A DNA stretch of 64,000 nt, from assembly GCA_948099385.1 (NCBI GenBank), contig CANUEZ040000062.1, positions 3,155,501 to 3,219,500 on the forward strand. Direction: 5' to 3'. Positions 36,454-47,786 of this stretch are shown piece by piece (positions within the stretch are counted from its first letter, which is position 1; every line of letters starts with the position of its first letter). The notes under the pieces are model-generated. The model did not search any database and was not told the origin of the DNA. It saw only the letters and a program-made list of their open reading frames with translations. Source of the stretch: Fasciola hepatica. Its lineage: Eukaryota; Platyhelminthes; Trematoda; Plagiorchiida; Fasciolidae. The translations under genes and the position numbers were made by a program.

Positions 36454-37262
36454 TGTACAGGGCTATGAATCTAGCAGTAACTTAGTCTCACTAGCTACAG
36501 GCACGATGTGAGCAGAACAAGATTACGGGCAGTAGAACAAATTCCAATCGAATAACCGTGATTATTGATGATTCGTGGTTCTAAATATTACAATAGGCAT
36601 GAAAATACAGCAAATAAAAGACTTACAGCCAGGTGAGAAACCAAGAACAATGGGCAGTAGGCTTCCGAAAATCGGGACAGCGCAAAAAATAAAGAAGATC
36701 CACTTAGCAGGCAGATGAACGAAACTGTAGCGCAGTTCGGTTGCGGTACAATCAATAAATCAAGAACCTTTACCGTCACAAATCAATAAATCAATTACAA
36801 ACGCGTGAACTGGACTGTGGTTGCAATGGTAAAAAGTGTAATTAACAAATAACTACAAATGAGCTAAGTCTGTAGAGTAAACAAGAGCACGGGCCAACAT
36901 GAATGGGCGAATCCGGCACCAGATCTGTTAATGCCGTTGACGTGTGACGGCCGATGGTGGAGTGCGCTGACAGAAACGCTAGGACTGGGAGTTCGAGCCT
37001 CCACTCGGCAGTACAAATGAAAGACTCAGAAAGATTATATAACAGCAGAAGTGTGGACCTTTGAGCAAACAAGGCTATGAGTAAATACGTGAAATGTTCA
37101 CGTAATGAGCACCATGAAACTGGAGTATAAACTGATGTGATAACTTAGAAACAGAGAAGATACATTTTGAATGTCTGGGGTTCAAGATGCATGTACTCAC
37201 TACTAATAAGTAACTGAGCAGAAGGCAGAAGAACAAACTCTAATTACGATTGGTAATTGACA
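36454..37262 (-). repeat. 3' LTR of element A
   Basis: About 809 bp, repeated as two separate blocks at 41226-41345 and 47100-47786. In element orientation it starts TGT and ends CA (plus-strand TG at 36454-36455), the usual LTR termini. A tRNA-like segment lies at about 36945-37012. Confidence 0.75.
36945..37012 (+). promoter_or_regulatory. tRNA-like A/B-box pair inside the LTR of A
   Basis: Plus-strand string with GATGGTGGAGTGCG (A-box-like) and GGGAGTTCGAGCCTC (B-box-like) at SINE-like spacing, flanked by GCCGA and TCGGC. The same segment recurs in the 5' LTR copy at about 47465-47533. It lies antisense to the retrotransposon. It could be a SINE captured by an ancestral LTR; it is not a proper tRNA gene. 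Confidence 0.45.
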
Positions 37263-37297
37263 CTCTCCCCGGGGTGGGGGAAAGTCACGAACCACAC

Positions 37298-38801
37298 TCA
37301 TGAGCCTAAGTCCGACTCTAGAAGACACAGCTGTCGTATGTCCCTCTCGTGAACACCGTTGGCTGGGCGTACTGTAACCTCTCTGATCCGTCCATCGCCT
37401 CCCACAACCGTTTCCTCAATCATCCCTTTGGGCCACGCCCCTCTCCGTGCGTGCATGTCAGCTGGGAGAACCAAGTCACCTACGTTCAACCTTCGGCTAT
37501 GCTCATTCCACTTTGATCTTGTTTGTAGTGTTGGCAAGCATTCGTTCAAACGGCGAGCCCAGAAAGCATCTGCCAGCCTTTGCGCCTGTTGTCATCTTCG
37601 GTCCAACCGGTTGTTTGATAGCTCGGAGGGAAATATCGCTGGTATACCTCGTAGAAGGAGAAGAGGATTGAATGTTATCGCGTTGAAATCATCGGGATCA
37701 TCCGATATTCTGGTTAGAGGTCGATCTTTAGGCACTCTTTCTACCTTGCAGAACATCGTTACTAAAGCCTCGTCTACGACCGACTGATCAGCTAGAAGTA
37801 AAAGCAAAATTCGGCGGACAGATAATGTGATACGTTCCCATACACCTCCGCGATGACTTACCTTCGGTGGATAGAAGATCTATTCACAGTCTCTATTCCC
37901 AAGTGCCCCTAGAATCTTGTTTTGGTTCCAAGCCTTCAGGCATCTCATCAAGTCCGCTTCAGCGCCTCGGAAATTCGTTCCATTGTCACTGTAGGCAACA
38001 CTGGGGCATCCTCGTCTTGCCACAAATCAAGAAAATGCAGGAAGGAAAGAATCGGTGTCTAAGGTGTAGGCGACCTCTAGGTGTACGGCTCTCATAGACA
38101 GGCAAGTAAATATACACCCGTAGCGTTCCTCAGTGGCTATACTGCGCTTCACCAAGAAGGGACCGAAGTAGTGTACTCCGACAGCAGTAAACGGATTCTC
38201 GCTGAATAACATTCTGTCCTAAGGAAGTGGTGCCATTGCTTGACTTCGTACCTGGGAGAGCCAACGTTTACAATGGAAACATTCCCGTAGTATATTTTTA
38301 ACTGTAGAGTAGCCGTGTGTAATCCAATAATATCTCCTTAGTTGTGACAACACGTGCTGCATCGGCGTGGCCATTAGTTTCGTGATGATGTTACACTTAA
38401 AGTATGACGATGAAGTGATCCTTCGGTAGAATTACCGGATGTTTTGACTCGAAAGGTAGAGGTGCCCATCGTAGGCGACCTCCCACCAGTAGCAAACCAC
38501 AGCTTTTAAAAGGATGGAGTTTCGGCCATCGCCCTGAGACTGGCCGGGACATGCTTGGGACCTCTGATCCTTCGGAGATTGTGCTTAGCTCCTTACCAAG
38601 GCAGTCCCTTTGCACCAAACGAAATAAGGCTAATTTGGATGACCGTAATTCTGATGGTTTCAACTGCCTGGCGACGTTCAGCCGACTAACACCTGTTTCA
38701 TGTCGTTTCCGAGTCCAAAAACAAAGCCGCCTCAACCAAGCAATCAGACAGCAGCAAACCGAACCAAGATTTGGCATTGCGGAATATTTGTATTCAGCCA
38801 A
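37298..38801 (-). pseudogene. Integrase domain of element A
   Basis: DDE-type integrase that inserts the cDNA copy. In order: a zinc-binding N-terminal region ending GLLLVGGRLRWAPLPFESKHPVILP (38397-38801); the catalytic core with FGPF...[11 protein letters not shown] (38027-38212) and a YSDNGTNFRG motif (37970-37990) carrying the second catalytic Asp; and a BEL/Pao C-terminal segment 37298-37549 with RRLNVGDLVL and ERDIRQLCLLE. Frameshifts and stops separate the pieces. It ends directly before the purine tract and 3' LTR. Confidence 0.78.
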
Positions 38802-38993
38802 CTATGTCTGATGTTCGCACTGCGTGTAAAGAACAAGTACTGAAAATCCTTCCAAATGTCTAACGTGCTTTGTAAATTTGACTACAATTAACATTACCTT
38901 GAAGAGCTCGCTCATACACCACACTTTTTCACGTTTTTTTAATCTATGTGAGACTATGGAATTTGGCCCCGAACCGTTTCCTACCGTCGTGCT

Positions 38994-39970
38994 TCAGCCA
39001 CGGGGCCTTGAACCTTTGGGTTTTGCTGTGAAGTCTGTTTGGCCGTATACTTGAGGTTTGTATATATTTGTACCCATTGTGAATGTCAATTTAGCATCGT
39101 AGAAACTACGAATCAACCTTGTTCTGATTTTGGGATTCGTTTGAATTGGCCGAGAATTGACTAAAGCTGCCTTCACGCGAACCCTTTTGACCAACTCGAT
39201 ATGAGTGGATACTGTGGGACTAGGCTGTGCAGACCACGAAGACACATTCTGCAACAGAAATCGTGGGCCTTTAAACCAAAGTGCTTCTAGCGGCCTTCTC
39301 GGGCCGGTACCTGTGGAAGCTAAATCAGCTGGATTGTCTTTGCTGTTCACGTGGACCCACTGTTAAGGTTCCGGAAGTTCACGGATCACCGACAAACGGT
39401 TGGCCGCAAAGGTTTCTAAACGAGACTTGGTATTTCGTATCGACTGCAAAACAATGGGCGAGTCTGTCCAAAAAGTTGTCAAGCAGATAGGTACGGAAAT
39501 TTCTTCTTCGGCGAAGACGACTAATCTTACTGAGACAAAGCAGCCGCAAGCTCCAAGCGCGGGATGGTCACGGGTTTCAAAGGGGCTACACGGTACTTCG
39601 CCAATATTAGAGAACAGTTTATCATTCCATCTTCAGTAACGGATCGTAAATAGAGTGCTGCTCCCTAACCCAGTTCTGAAGCTTCACTGAATGCATGCAG
39701 TTCCAGTCTTGGATCCGTTTTCTCATCCGTCGGACGTATACAACAGTCGATTCGTAGATTAGATACTGCTTGAGTTTCACTGAGACACACATTCCGTCGG
39801 TCGATTTCTTCCTGGGTTACTTCCCAGTCCCACTTGGCCTGTCTTCGACGTAGTTCCTGAAAAAGCAATTTAGAAGGCAACATACTTGAAGATACAAGCC
39901 CCATTGGGCTGTAAATTGAAGCGATATATGTAAGTACACCTCTCCGAGTATATTTTTTCTCCCAAGGTGG
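38994..39970 (-). pseudogene. RNase H and connection region of element A
   Basis: Minus-strand pieces of the region between RT and integrase. The segment 39665-39904 (PSKLLFQELRRRQAKWDW...LELHAFSEASELG) is the RNase H entry, with the HAFSEAS motif near 39690. The segment 38994-39350 starts NSKDNPADLASTG and continues WFKGPRFL, the typical BEL/Pao linker before integrase. The region between (39350-39660) is degraded. Confidence 0.7.
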
Positions 39971-39976
39971 ATCCTA

Positions 39977-40620
39977 TTATACTCCCAGAGTTCGCCTTAC
40001 TTCAGATGGCTGTCGATCAAGAAAAATGGGTTTGGTTTCTGCTTTCGGCAGTTCTCTCAAAGCGTGTGACACTTTACTGAAGGATTTAGTCAAGTTGAAA
40101 CCGCCTTGCAGTAGAGCTTGCGACAAATTTCTTCCCATTGTTCCAAAGTCCTCCCTTTTGGGTAAACTCATCAAACAATCATCTACGTAGAAGCTTTTCT
40201 TGGCTTGTTTGATCACTGCAGTGAGGTAAATTGCCATATAGCAGTCAATAGTGTTCTGCAAGGCTAGGCTGAAGCATGACGGCGACAAGGTGGCCCCAAA
40301 TGGATGAGACGTCATACGATATGCCTCTGGTTTGTTGGTCACATTGCCATCAGGCCACCAGAGGAGCCTCAGGCAGTCACGGTCACTTGATGGGACCTTC
40401 ACCTGGTGGAACGTGGCTTCAATATCCGTTACCAAAGTGTACCTGTGCTCACGGAACCTCAGCAGCACCCCGCACAAACTATTGACAAGGCCTGGTCCCG
40501 TCAGTGGTTGTTTGTTCAGTGATGTTTGATGGGCCCTCGCAGCGCAATCGAATACCACTCTAATCTTGGTTGGGTCTTCGTGTTTATGTACGCCGTGGTG
40601 CGGGAGATACCATGCTTGGG
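39977..40620 (-). pseudogene. Reverse transcriptase of element A
   Basis: A 193-codon open frame starts at 40558, and the same sequence continues upstream to about 40620 (WYLPHHGVHKHEDPTKIRVV). It shows VVFDCAARA, the TDIEATFHQV motif, the HPFGATLSP motif and an intact YVDD box at 40178-40189 (SFYVDDCLMSLP), all typical of BEL/Pao RT. The N-terminal part of the domain is missing. It ends where the connection region begins at about 39976. The central RT frame is well preserved compared with the rest of the element. Confidence 0.8.
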
Positions 40621-40633
40621 GGCCAGTTAGGTT

Positions 40634-41140
40634 TTACTCAGTCCCAGATACCATCTCAGAGTAACCTTTTAATATATATACGTTAATCGTTGTGCAGTAC
40701 GTTTCCTTTATTAACTGATCTTTTTCAAAGAGGTTGCTTGACACTGGTTGCTTCTGAGTCAAAAGACGAATTCCAGGTTTCTTGATCGATATCTGGTTGA
40801 CAGGTTGAGAATTTGAAGTTGGGAGAGACTGCACATAGTTTTCGACTCGTTCGGGCTTCTCAAATGGCTGCGGAGTAGGTGGTCGAGAGGTTTGGACCGA
40901 CAATGTTGACCGTTCTTCCTCTTCTAGATCACTGATCTTCCCTGCAAGCTTCATTTTGGCACCACTGGTACGTCTTTCGGTTTCCAACTCAAGCTCCAAC
41001 CGTTTTATATAATAGTTTATTTCGGATAACCCCGAAGCATGCTGCAATTGTACCAACCTAATTTCTCGATTCAGCTTCGAGTCGGGGGATGGGCTTTGCG
41101 ATAACTGACCTTTACTGTCGGAATCATGGCGGGACGGCAT
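40634..41140 (-). pseudogene. Gag-like N-terminus of element A
   Basis: A 168-codon minus-strand frame placed directly after the 5' LTR side. It starts MPSRHDSDSKG, has a helical, charged segment predicted to be coiled coil (about residues 30-75, heptad-like Leu/Ile pattern with LELELETERR), then a Pro/Ser-rich part. Position and composition fit a BEL/Pao gag start. It runs straight into RT at about 40620 with no protease or zinc knuckle, showing an internal deletion. Confidence 0.55.
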
Positions 41141-41225
41141 TTGACAGAATTTCCTTCAATTCCGATTCGGGCAGTATATCAAAACAGCGACTTGGTTATC
41201 TGGCTAACTGATGCAACTATTCCGA

Positions 41226-41345
41226 TGTCTGGGGCTATGAATTTAGCAGTAACTTAGTCTCACTAACTACAAGCACGATATGGGCAGAACACTATTACGG
41301 GCAGTAGAACAAATTCCAATCAAATAACCGTGTTTATCGATGATT
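41226..41345 (-). repeat. 5' LTR of element A, inner piece
   Basis: Matches 36454-36586 of the 3' LTR, with roughly one difference in ten bases. Similarity stops at about 41345, where plus-strand LINE sequence begins. The rest of the LTR resumes at about 47100. Confidence 0.7.
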
Positions 41346-42269
41346 TGTGATGGATGGGCCCAAAATGTATCCTGCCCTACTTGGGGGAACATCATCTTGG
41401 ACCTAGTATTCTCCTCTAATGTTCCTGATATGACCACCCAGAATACTGATCACTTCCCGAATAGCGACCACCGTAATGTCAGGTGCGAGTTCAGCTGCTT
41501 CAGCTGTTCTCATCAGATGCAATCCTTTCCCCCTGTTCTGACTTCCTACCGTTCCTGCAACTGGCCCCCAGTGCCAATGATAATCCATTCCCTTAACTGG
41601 GACAAATTTTTTCTCTCCTCAGATCCCCTCTTTGTTGCAAACTCTCTACTTCAACCTCCTACACTGCTCAAGTACCGCCAACCCATGTGCCGATCCACGC
41701 CCCAAGTCCTGCAGCTCACGTCAGTCACTTCTAAAGCGTAAGCTGTCTAAGCTGCAACTAACTTTCGCTAGATCATGTGACTTTTCAATTCTTCTGCAAA
41801 TAAACCAGCTACATCTGAGGCCGCGTCGCATGGCCCATTCGCATCTGAGAAGGCAAGAGGCCATCGCCCTAGTGCACCCAAACAGAACTGCCTACCCGTG
41901 CAACCTGCTTAGTAAAAGTCTAACCACCCCAATCATGCTTCGCCCAAATTCCTCATCTGTGGCTCGTCTAGCACTAATACTCCAGCATCTATTTCTGAGG
42001 CCTTCAATGAGCATTTCTCCTACTCCCTTATAAGTTTCCCTGGTCATCCTCCTCCTAGAATCCATCCCTGAACCTCTGCCTCCCTTTCATCGATTCCCTT
42101 TACCCACCTAGAAATTGAAAAATCGGTTTCATCTATTAAACCTTCCCTGGAACCGGGCCCAGATGATTTCCCACCGGTCCTCCTCTGTTTAGGTGGTCCT
42201 GACCTACTTTTATTGTTACTTAATGTATACACCATCTCCATGCTTCACAGTTTCGTCCCAATGGAAATC

Positions 42270-43664
42270 CTGTTATAATTCCGTGCTTTAAAAAGGGTGT
42301 ACTACTCGACCCAGGCAACTATCGGTCCATTAATCACACCCCACTAGTCTGCAAGATCATGGAGAGAATTATCAAAAAACACATTTTTCAGTACCTCTTA
42401 TTCAACAACGTGCTGAACCCTGGTCGGCATGGTTTATTGAACTTCCGTTCCTGCTCTTCCTGTCAGCTTGACTTTCTCAATGTCCTATCGTCTGCTGCTG
42501 ACGCCGGCAGCTCTGGATTAGTCCTGTACCTCGACATGCCTAAGGCTTTTGACCTTGTTCCCAATATGCATCTGTTAGCCAAAATCCGCTCTCTCGGTAT
42601 TACTGACTCTCTCCTCTCCTGGCTATCCTCTTGTCTCCCTCACGAATCACAAGCTGTGCTCGTTGACGGCCACTTATCTTCCGCAAAACCAATTACTAGC
42701 GGCGTCATCCAAGGCAGTGTCCTAGGCCAATTACTATTCCTTATTTATATCAATGACATTTTCTCTTCTATTCAACACGGCACTTCTTTCCTCTTTGCCG
42801 ACGATATAAAAATAGTGTACTCCTTCCTCTCTAATGACCTATCCGTGACTCTGTGCAACATATCGCATGGCTTACTCGTTCCCCAAACTTGGTGCCTCTT
42901 GTAGTTCATGAAATTCCCTGCGGAGTAAAGCTTCCTCCTACTTTACAAGTGCACTGTACCACCCGGCCAAATTTGTCTGGACGGTCTGCCCATCCCCATA
43001 CACCCCATGGTTACCGATCTTGGCGTACGCTACTCTTGTTCCTTTAACTTCTCAGGACAGACGTCGTTCCAAATCTCCAAAACTAAGCGAACCCTAGGAC
43101 TGAGCAATCGGTGTTTCTTGATACCAGCCGGTCGCCTCTCCATGTATCTTCACACTTGAGACGGCTCCTAGAATACTGTCCCGTAACCTCCAGCCTCTGG
43201 CCACGTTCCTCTATTGTATCTCTTGAGAAATTTCAGCCTACTTTCACCAAAAGGCTGTTGGGCCTATCGATAGCCCCAACATACCGCCAGCGCTGTCAGC
43301 TCTTACAGATCGAGCCTCCATGGATTCGTCGCTTGAGGCTCAACCCGGTTTCTTCTTTAAGCCGATCTATACCAGGCCTACACCTCTTATTCCATCTCAT
43401 TTGCTGCGCCTCGCTCCCACCCAGTCCGACATCGTGCCTTCTCTTTCACTGTCCTTCATTATAATCTCAGTGTGAAGTCCCGATTCTTTCTGTCAGCCTA
43501 TTCCAAAATCTGGAATAAGCTCCCACTTAGCTTACGCAGTGCTTCCTCAATGTTCGCATTTAGGAGCGCACTTGTGTTGTACTTAACAGTTCCCAATGCT
43601 ATATTGCTCAACAATGAGCTCGTTTCTACCGACCTGGTCTTCGAAAGAGGCTTCACACTGTAAC
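42270..43664 (+). pseudogene. CR1-like reverse transcriptase
   Basis: Contains IIPCFKKGVLLDPGNYR (42273-42324) and PLVCKIMERIIKKHI (about 42341-42388). Next come the palm-domain LYLDMPKAFDLVP (about 42523-42561), SGVIQGSVLG, and the catalytic FADD at 42794-42805. A frameshift near 42900 is followed by the C-terminal pieces 43111-43464 and 43472-43663 (SRFFLSAYSKIWNKLPLSLRSA), the common end of CR1-type proteins. The frame from 42359 to 42904 is intact for 181 codons. Confidence 0.8.
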
Positions 43665-43669
43665 TCTAC

Positions 43670-46600
43670 CACTCCTGCCCCACAGGCCACTAGGTACACC
43701 TCATGCCCGACGCTTCCTCTCTCTCTAGTGCCGCGAACTGAGGCAATTGCTTCCATTGATCCATAGCGAACTTACCTCCTGCCTTCATAAGATAACCTTA
43801 TTTTTCTCCTACTTTCATCTGTTATCAATCATGTTCATTTTTTCTCCTCGGTATCCGTTACTTCTCAGCTGGGGTACGCCCAGACTGCTTTTCTCTATCC
43901 CTTTTCCTCTTCCAGTGATCCTCAATGAAGGCCAACCACTACGGGCACTGTACTTACCGTCTGCCTGGCAGGTGCACCTGGATAATATTGCTACACGGTC
44001 GTCCACCACTCTCTGTTCCCGTTGGCTCTCCTGTCCTTGGTCTCACCTCTTGGCCAATCGTTCATGGATTGTGTACCCCTATCGCGATCGCTTTGTCCCC
44101 TGTACAATTATCAATGGCCACTAGTGCCACTCCCAACAGCGCGGGGCGCGGTCAGATCCACGGCTATGGCCGACGCACGTCGGGAGTGCAGGCCGTCTGC
44201 AACGATGTGCAAGCGCAATTAAACAGGTGGATCAAACCTCCTGTGTTCACTTCACGAAGTGTTTTTCAGGTTGGATGCCCAGCGCACGGCCAGTCCCACC
44301 TACTAGCACCGGTTGTGGATCGCACGCTTTAACATTTCTGGGACTACCGAATCCAGTACTGTCGGTTGAAAATTGCATGTTCCTTATCCTTCTTCCGTCA
44401 CAGTTTGTTCACATATAGTTCTTATCATCTGTTACCACCTTCCATTTTTGTCTCTCTACCACGGTATGCACACCTACCCGTTCTGTCATTCCTCCTATCG
44501 CCTCTCTCTACATCAACTTCCATTGCCTTGGGTCACTATCGTTCTGACCACTCTTCTCTGCCGACGCTCGCCAATATCTCTTTTTCCACCTGCCGTCATT
44601 GCCGGCTTCTATTCTATATGCACTTCGTATTACACTCTGCTCAGAATGCCCATTGATAGCATTCATATACCCCGCTGCCTGTTGTTTTGGTAAATCCCTC
44701 CTTGTTCTCCTTCCTCATGCCCAATGCCATTATGCACCAGGCATACCCGCACCCATGACCAAACTGCATATTAGAACTAGCCGCTGCAAACTTTGCTTCC
44801 TTTACAGTCGCACCTATTATCTAATCACCACCATATTTTCCTTTCCTGGCTCCGCGGTTCCCCTGTGGTTCTTCCATTAGGGAATATTCCGACTAGCATC
44901 CACCTGTTCAACTGTCTGCCGGCATACAGCTCTCCGGGTCCATTGGCCCAAATCCGTCGCGCATCCATTTCTTGGGCCTTTTGTTCTATTACTGGTTCAC
45001 TTATCTTGGGGCTTCCTGATTCCTTCCCCGCCTCCTTCGCGTTTCATCTGCAGCAACATGATCTGATTGGTCATGTCTTACCTGTCTCCTCGGTCATTGC
45101 TTTCATCCCTTGGTCCGTTTATTGTTAGCTACAGGCATTTCTCTGTGTGCCTTTCAGTGTGGTCCACTTTTCCGTGCTCCTCCGATTGTAAAGACAACAT
45201 TACGCCATGATACTCCTTTACAGTTCCAAATCGTTTGACTTGTCACTACCCGGTTCCTCCGGTCCGTCACCACATGTAGCACCTGCATTGATCAAATAAC
45301 TAGACACAGTCTTACCTGATATCTTCGATCCTACCCGTCATCTTCCCTCGCTTATGATCTGCTCTTCACGGTTGGCATCACTTTTGTGCCTCTCTAGTCT
45401 TCTCTGTCCGCTGATCCACTACGTTATTCCGTCATGAAAAACTTCGTCTGAATTCTCCCTAGTCAATCCTACACACTCTGATACAATCCTATGTCCCTCT
45501 TCCAATCATCGATACTTTTCTCCCCTGGTACTCCGTTGTTCTTTGCTCCTGCTCCTCGCATACGTATCTATGTACTCATGTGTAAATGTATATGTACGTA
45601 TGTATATACACATTTGCACTGCATCCTGCACTGTTTTGCCGGTTATGTCTCATGCTAACATCCTGCTGACCCTCATGATGTGTCTACTCTTTTTACATTT
45701 GCACCGCATATTTACCATACCAAATCCCTACAAATCATTCTGCCATCCGCACCACCCTTTACTTATTCCATTTTTCGCTACCTGTTCCACGATGGATTTT
45801 GGGCCCTGTCCGCTGACCATCTACTGCAGTGTAGCACAGCCTAAATACTATATAATCCCTAGCAATGGATCCCCCTTTATTCTCTACCGTCTCCCACTGC
45901 CACCCTTTCCCATATCAATGTCTAGTCCCTTTCATGCATGCCTGACAGTCTTCAGTTATCTCCAATTGGGCCACAGGCATTTCCTGTGCCTTTCAGTTTG
46001 GTCTGCTTTTCCATGTTCTACCCACTGCAAAGACAGCGATACGCCATGATGTACTTTTACAGTTCCAAATCGTTTGATCTGTCACAACCCGATTCCTCCG
46101 GTCCGTGACCACATGTAGCACCTGTACTGATCAAATGAGCATAACCCATTCTTACCTGTTCTCTTCGATCCTATCCTTCATCTTCACTCTTCCATGAACT
46201 GCTCCTCACGGTCGTCATCACATCTGTGCTTTTGCATTCCTTTTTTCTTTCTGTTGGGCAGCCAAATGCACCTGCCATCAAGGTAATTCACCGCGATATT
46301 CCAAACTTAATTCTACAACCATTTGATCTAACCTTACCTACCCTCCCAAGGACTGATAATTTATTTATAGGACCCCACTGTTATTGCTCATGCTCATCTT
46401 GTATCTATACATTTATGTTTATATATACATAATTTACGGACATATATAAGCTTGCGCATATATGTATATGTGCTCGCTCTCTGCATCTTGCAGTTCCTCA
46501 ACGGCCATTTCTCCTGCTATCACCCCACCGACATTCATGATATGCATCCATCAGTTCTACATCTGTGCCTCACATCAATCTTTCTGAATCGTTCTTGTCA

Positions 46601-47090
46601 TCTGATCAACCCTCTACGTCTTGCATTGATGGTTCCCTGTTTTACGATGAGTTTTGTGCCCTATCCACCGACCGTCCACCGCAGAGTACTAACGCTTCAT
46701 TGATATCTAATCCACTGCAGTGCACCTCAATTTTTTCTCCATCGTCTCTCGCTACTGCAGTTTCTTATGCCGATTTCTAGCCTTTCTCATGTATATCAGT
46801 CGGCCTCCAGGTGTTTCCACCTGGACCAGTCATACTCCCCATCTGACTTTGGATTTCGAACTCAACGGGCTTCCTTTCTAATCCGCCCTTGAGTTCATTT
46901 AAACTCCCCACAACCTCTACTGTGTGCATACATTTATCCTATTTTCATCCAACTTTATTCCCCTTTCTGAGCCCTTTTATCCTACATTTTCGTGCAAGTT
47001 TCAATATTTTCATGAATTAAATCTGTCCATTCCATAACGCGTATAAACAAGGTCACACACATGGCATGCTTCGGACGCCTCCGAAATAAA
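43670..47090 (+). repeat. Long pyrimidine-rich LINE tail with tandem units
   Basis: Non-coding tail of the LINE at 41345-47100. It is rich in C and T. The stretch 45130-45400 is repeated at 45975-46240 (same order of blocks, for example TTACAGTTCCAAATCGTTTGA and CCACATGTAGCACCTG), and 45590-45950 is repeated at 46455-46780, giving a period of about 845-865 bp. At least two full units are present. Open frames in it (for example 45543-46049, 168 codons) are low-complexity pyrimidine translations, not genes. Related sequence occurs inverted at 52380-52860. Confidence 0.7.
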
Positions 47091-47099
47091 ACAATGTTA

Positions 47100-47786
47100 T
47101 ATTATACTGTAATGCAATAAGCGTGAATATACTGCAAATAAAAGACTTACAGCCAGGTGAGAAACCAAGAACAATGAGCAGTAAGCTTCCGAAAATCGGG
47201 ACAGCGCAAAAAATAAAGAAGATCCACTTAGCAGGCAGATGAACGAAACTGTAGCGCAGTTCGGTTGCGGTACAATCAATAAATCAAGAACCTTTACCGT
47301 CACAAATCAATAAATCAATTACAAACGCGTGAACTGGACTGTGGTTGCAATGGTAAAAAGTGTAATTAACAAATAACTACAAATGAGCTAAGTCTGTGGA
47401 GTAAACAAGAGCACGGGCCAACATGAATGGGCGAATCCGGCACCAGATCTGTTAATGCCGTTGACGTGTGACGGCCGATGGTGGAGTGCGCTGACAGAAA
47501 CGCTAGGACTGGGAGTTCGAGCCTCCACTCGGCAGTACAAATGAAAGACTCAGAAAGATTATATAACAGCAGAAGTGTGGACCTTTGAGCAAACAAGGCT
47601 ATGAGTAAATACGTGAAATGTTCACGTAATGAGCACCATGAAACTGGAGTATAAACTGATGTGATAACTTAGAAACAGAGAAGATACATTTTGAATGTCT
47701 GGGGTTCAAGATGCATGTACTCACTACTAATAAGTAACTGAGCAGAAGGCAGAAGAACAAACTCTAATTACGATTAGTAATTAACA
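47100..47786 (-). repeat. 5' LTR of element A, outer piece
   Basis: Near-identical (only a few differences) to 36590-37262 of the 3' LTR. It ends ATTAACA at 47786, matching the 3' LTR end ATTGACA. It carries the same tRNA-like segment (about 47465-47533). Confidence 0.78.

Larger units (their letters stand above)
41345..47100 (+). mobile_element. CR1-like LINE, 5'-truncated, inside the LTR of A
   Basis: Plus-strand non-LTR element. It starts inside the endonuclease domain (LDLVF...SDH at about 41395-41470), which is the usual result of 5' truncation. It continues through RT (42270-43660) and then an exceptionally long pyrimidine-rich tail (43670-47090). The 3' junction is at about 47085-47113, where LTR sequence resumes. 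The inserted length is about 5.75 kb. Stops and frameshifts divide RT. No poly(A) tail is visible at the junction; the end reads ...CGAAATAAAACAATG. Confidence 0.75.
36454..47786 (-). mobile_element. BEL/Pao LTR retrotransposon A, interrupted
   Basis: Minus-strand BEL/Pao-type element. Its 3' LTR is 36454-37262. The internal region is 37263-41225, with gag N-terminus, RT, RNase H and integrase in BEL/Pao order. Its 5' LTR is split into 41226-41345 and about 47100-47786 by a LINE insertion. A purine tract (GGGGAGAG) precedes the 3' LTR, which starts TGTCAATTACC in element orientation. Most of gag, the protease and the start of RT are missing between about 40620 and 40640, so the element is internally deleted as well as interrupted. 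I could not find a convincing target-site duplication. Confidence 0.78.

Noticed and set aside
45543..46049. 168-codon plus-strand frame as a gene
   Set aside because: It is a low-complexity translation of the pyrimidine-rich repeated LINE tail; the frame is not kept in the neighbouring repeat unit.
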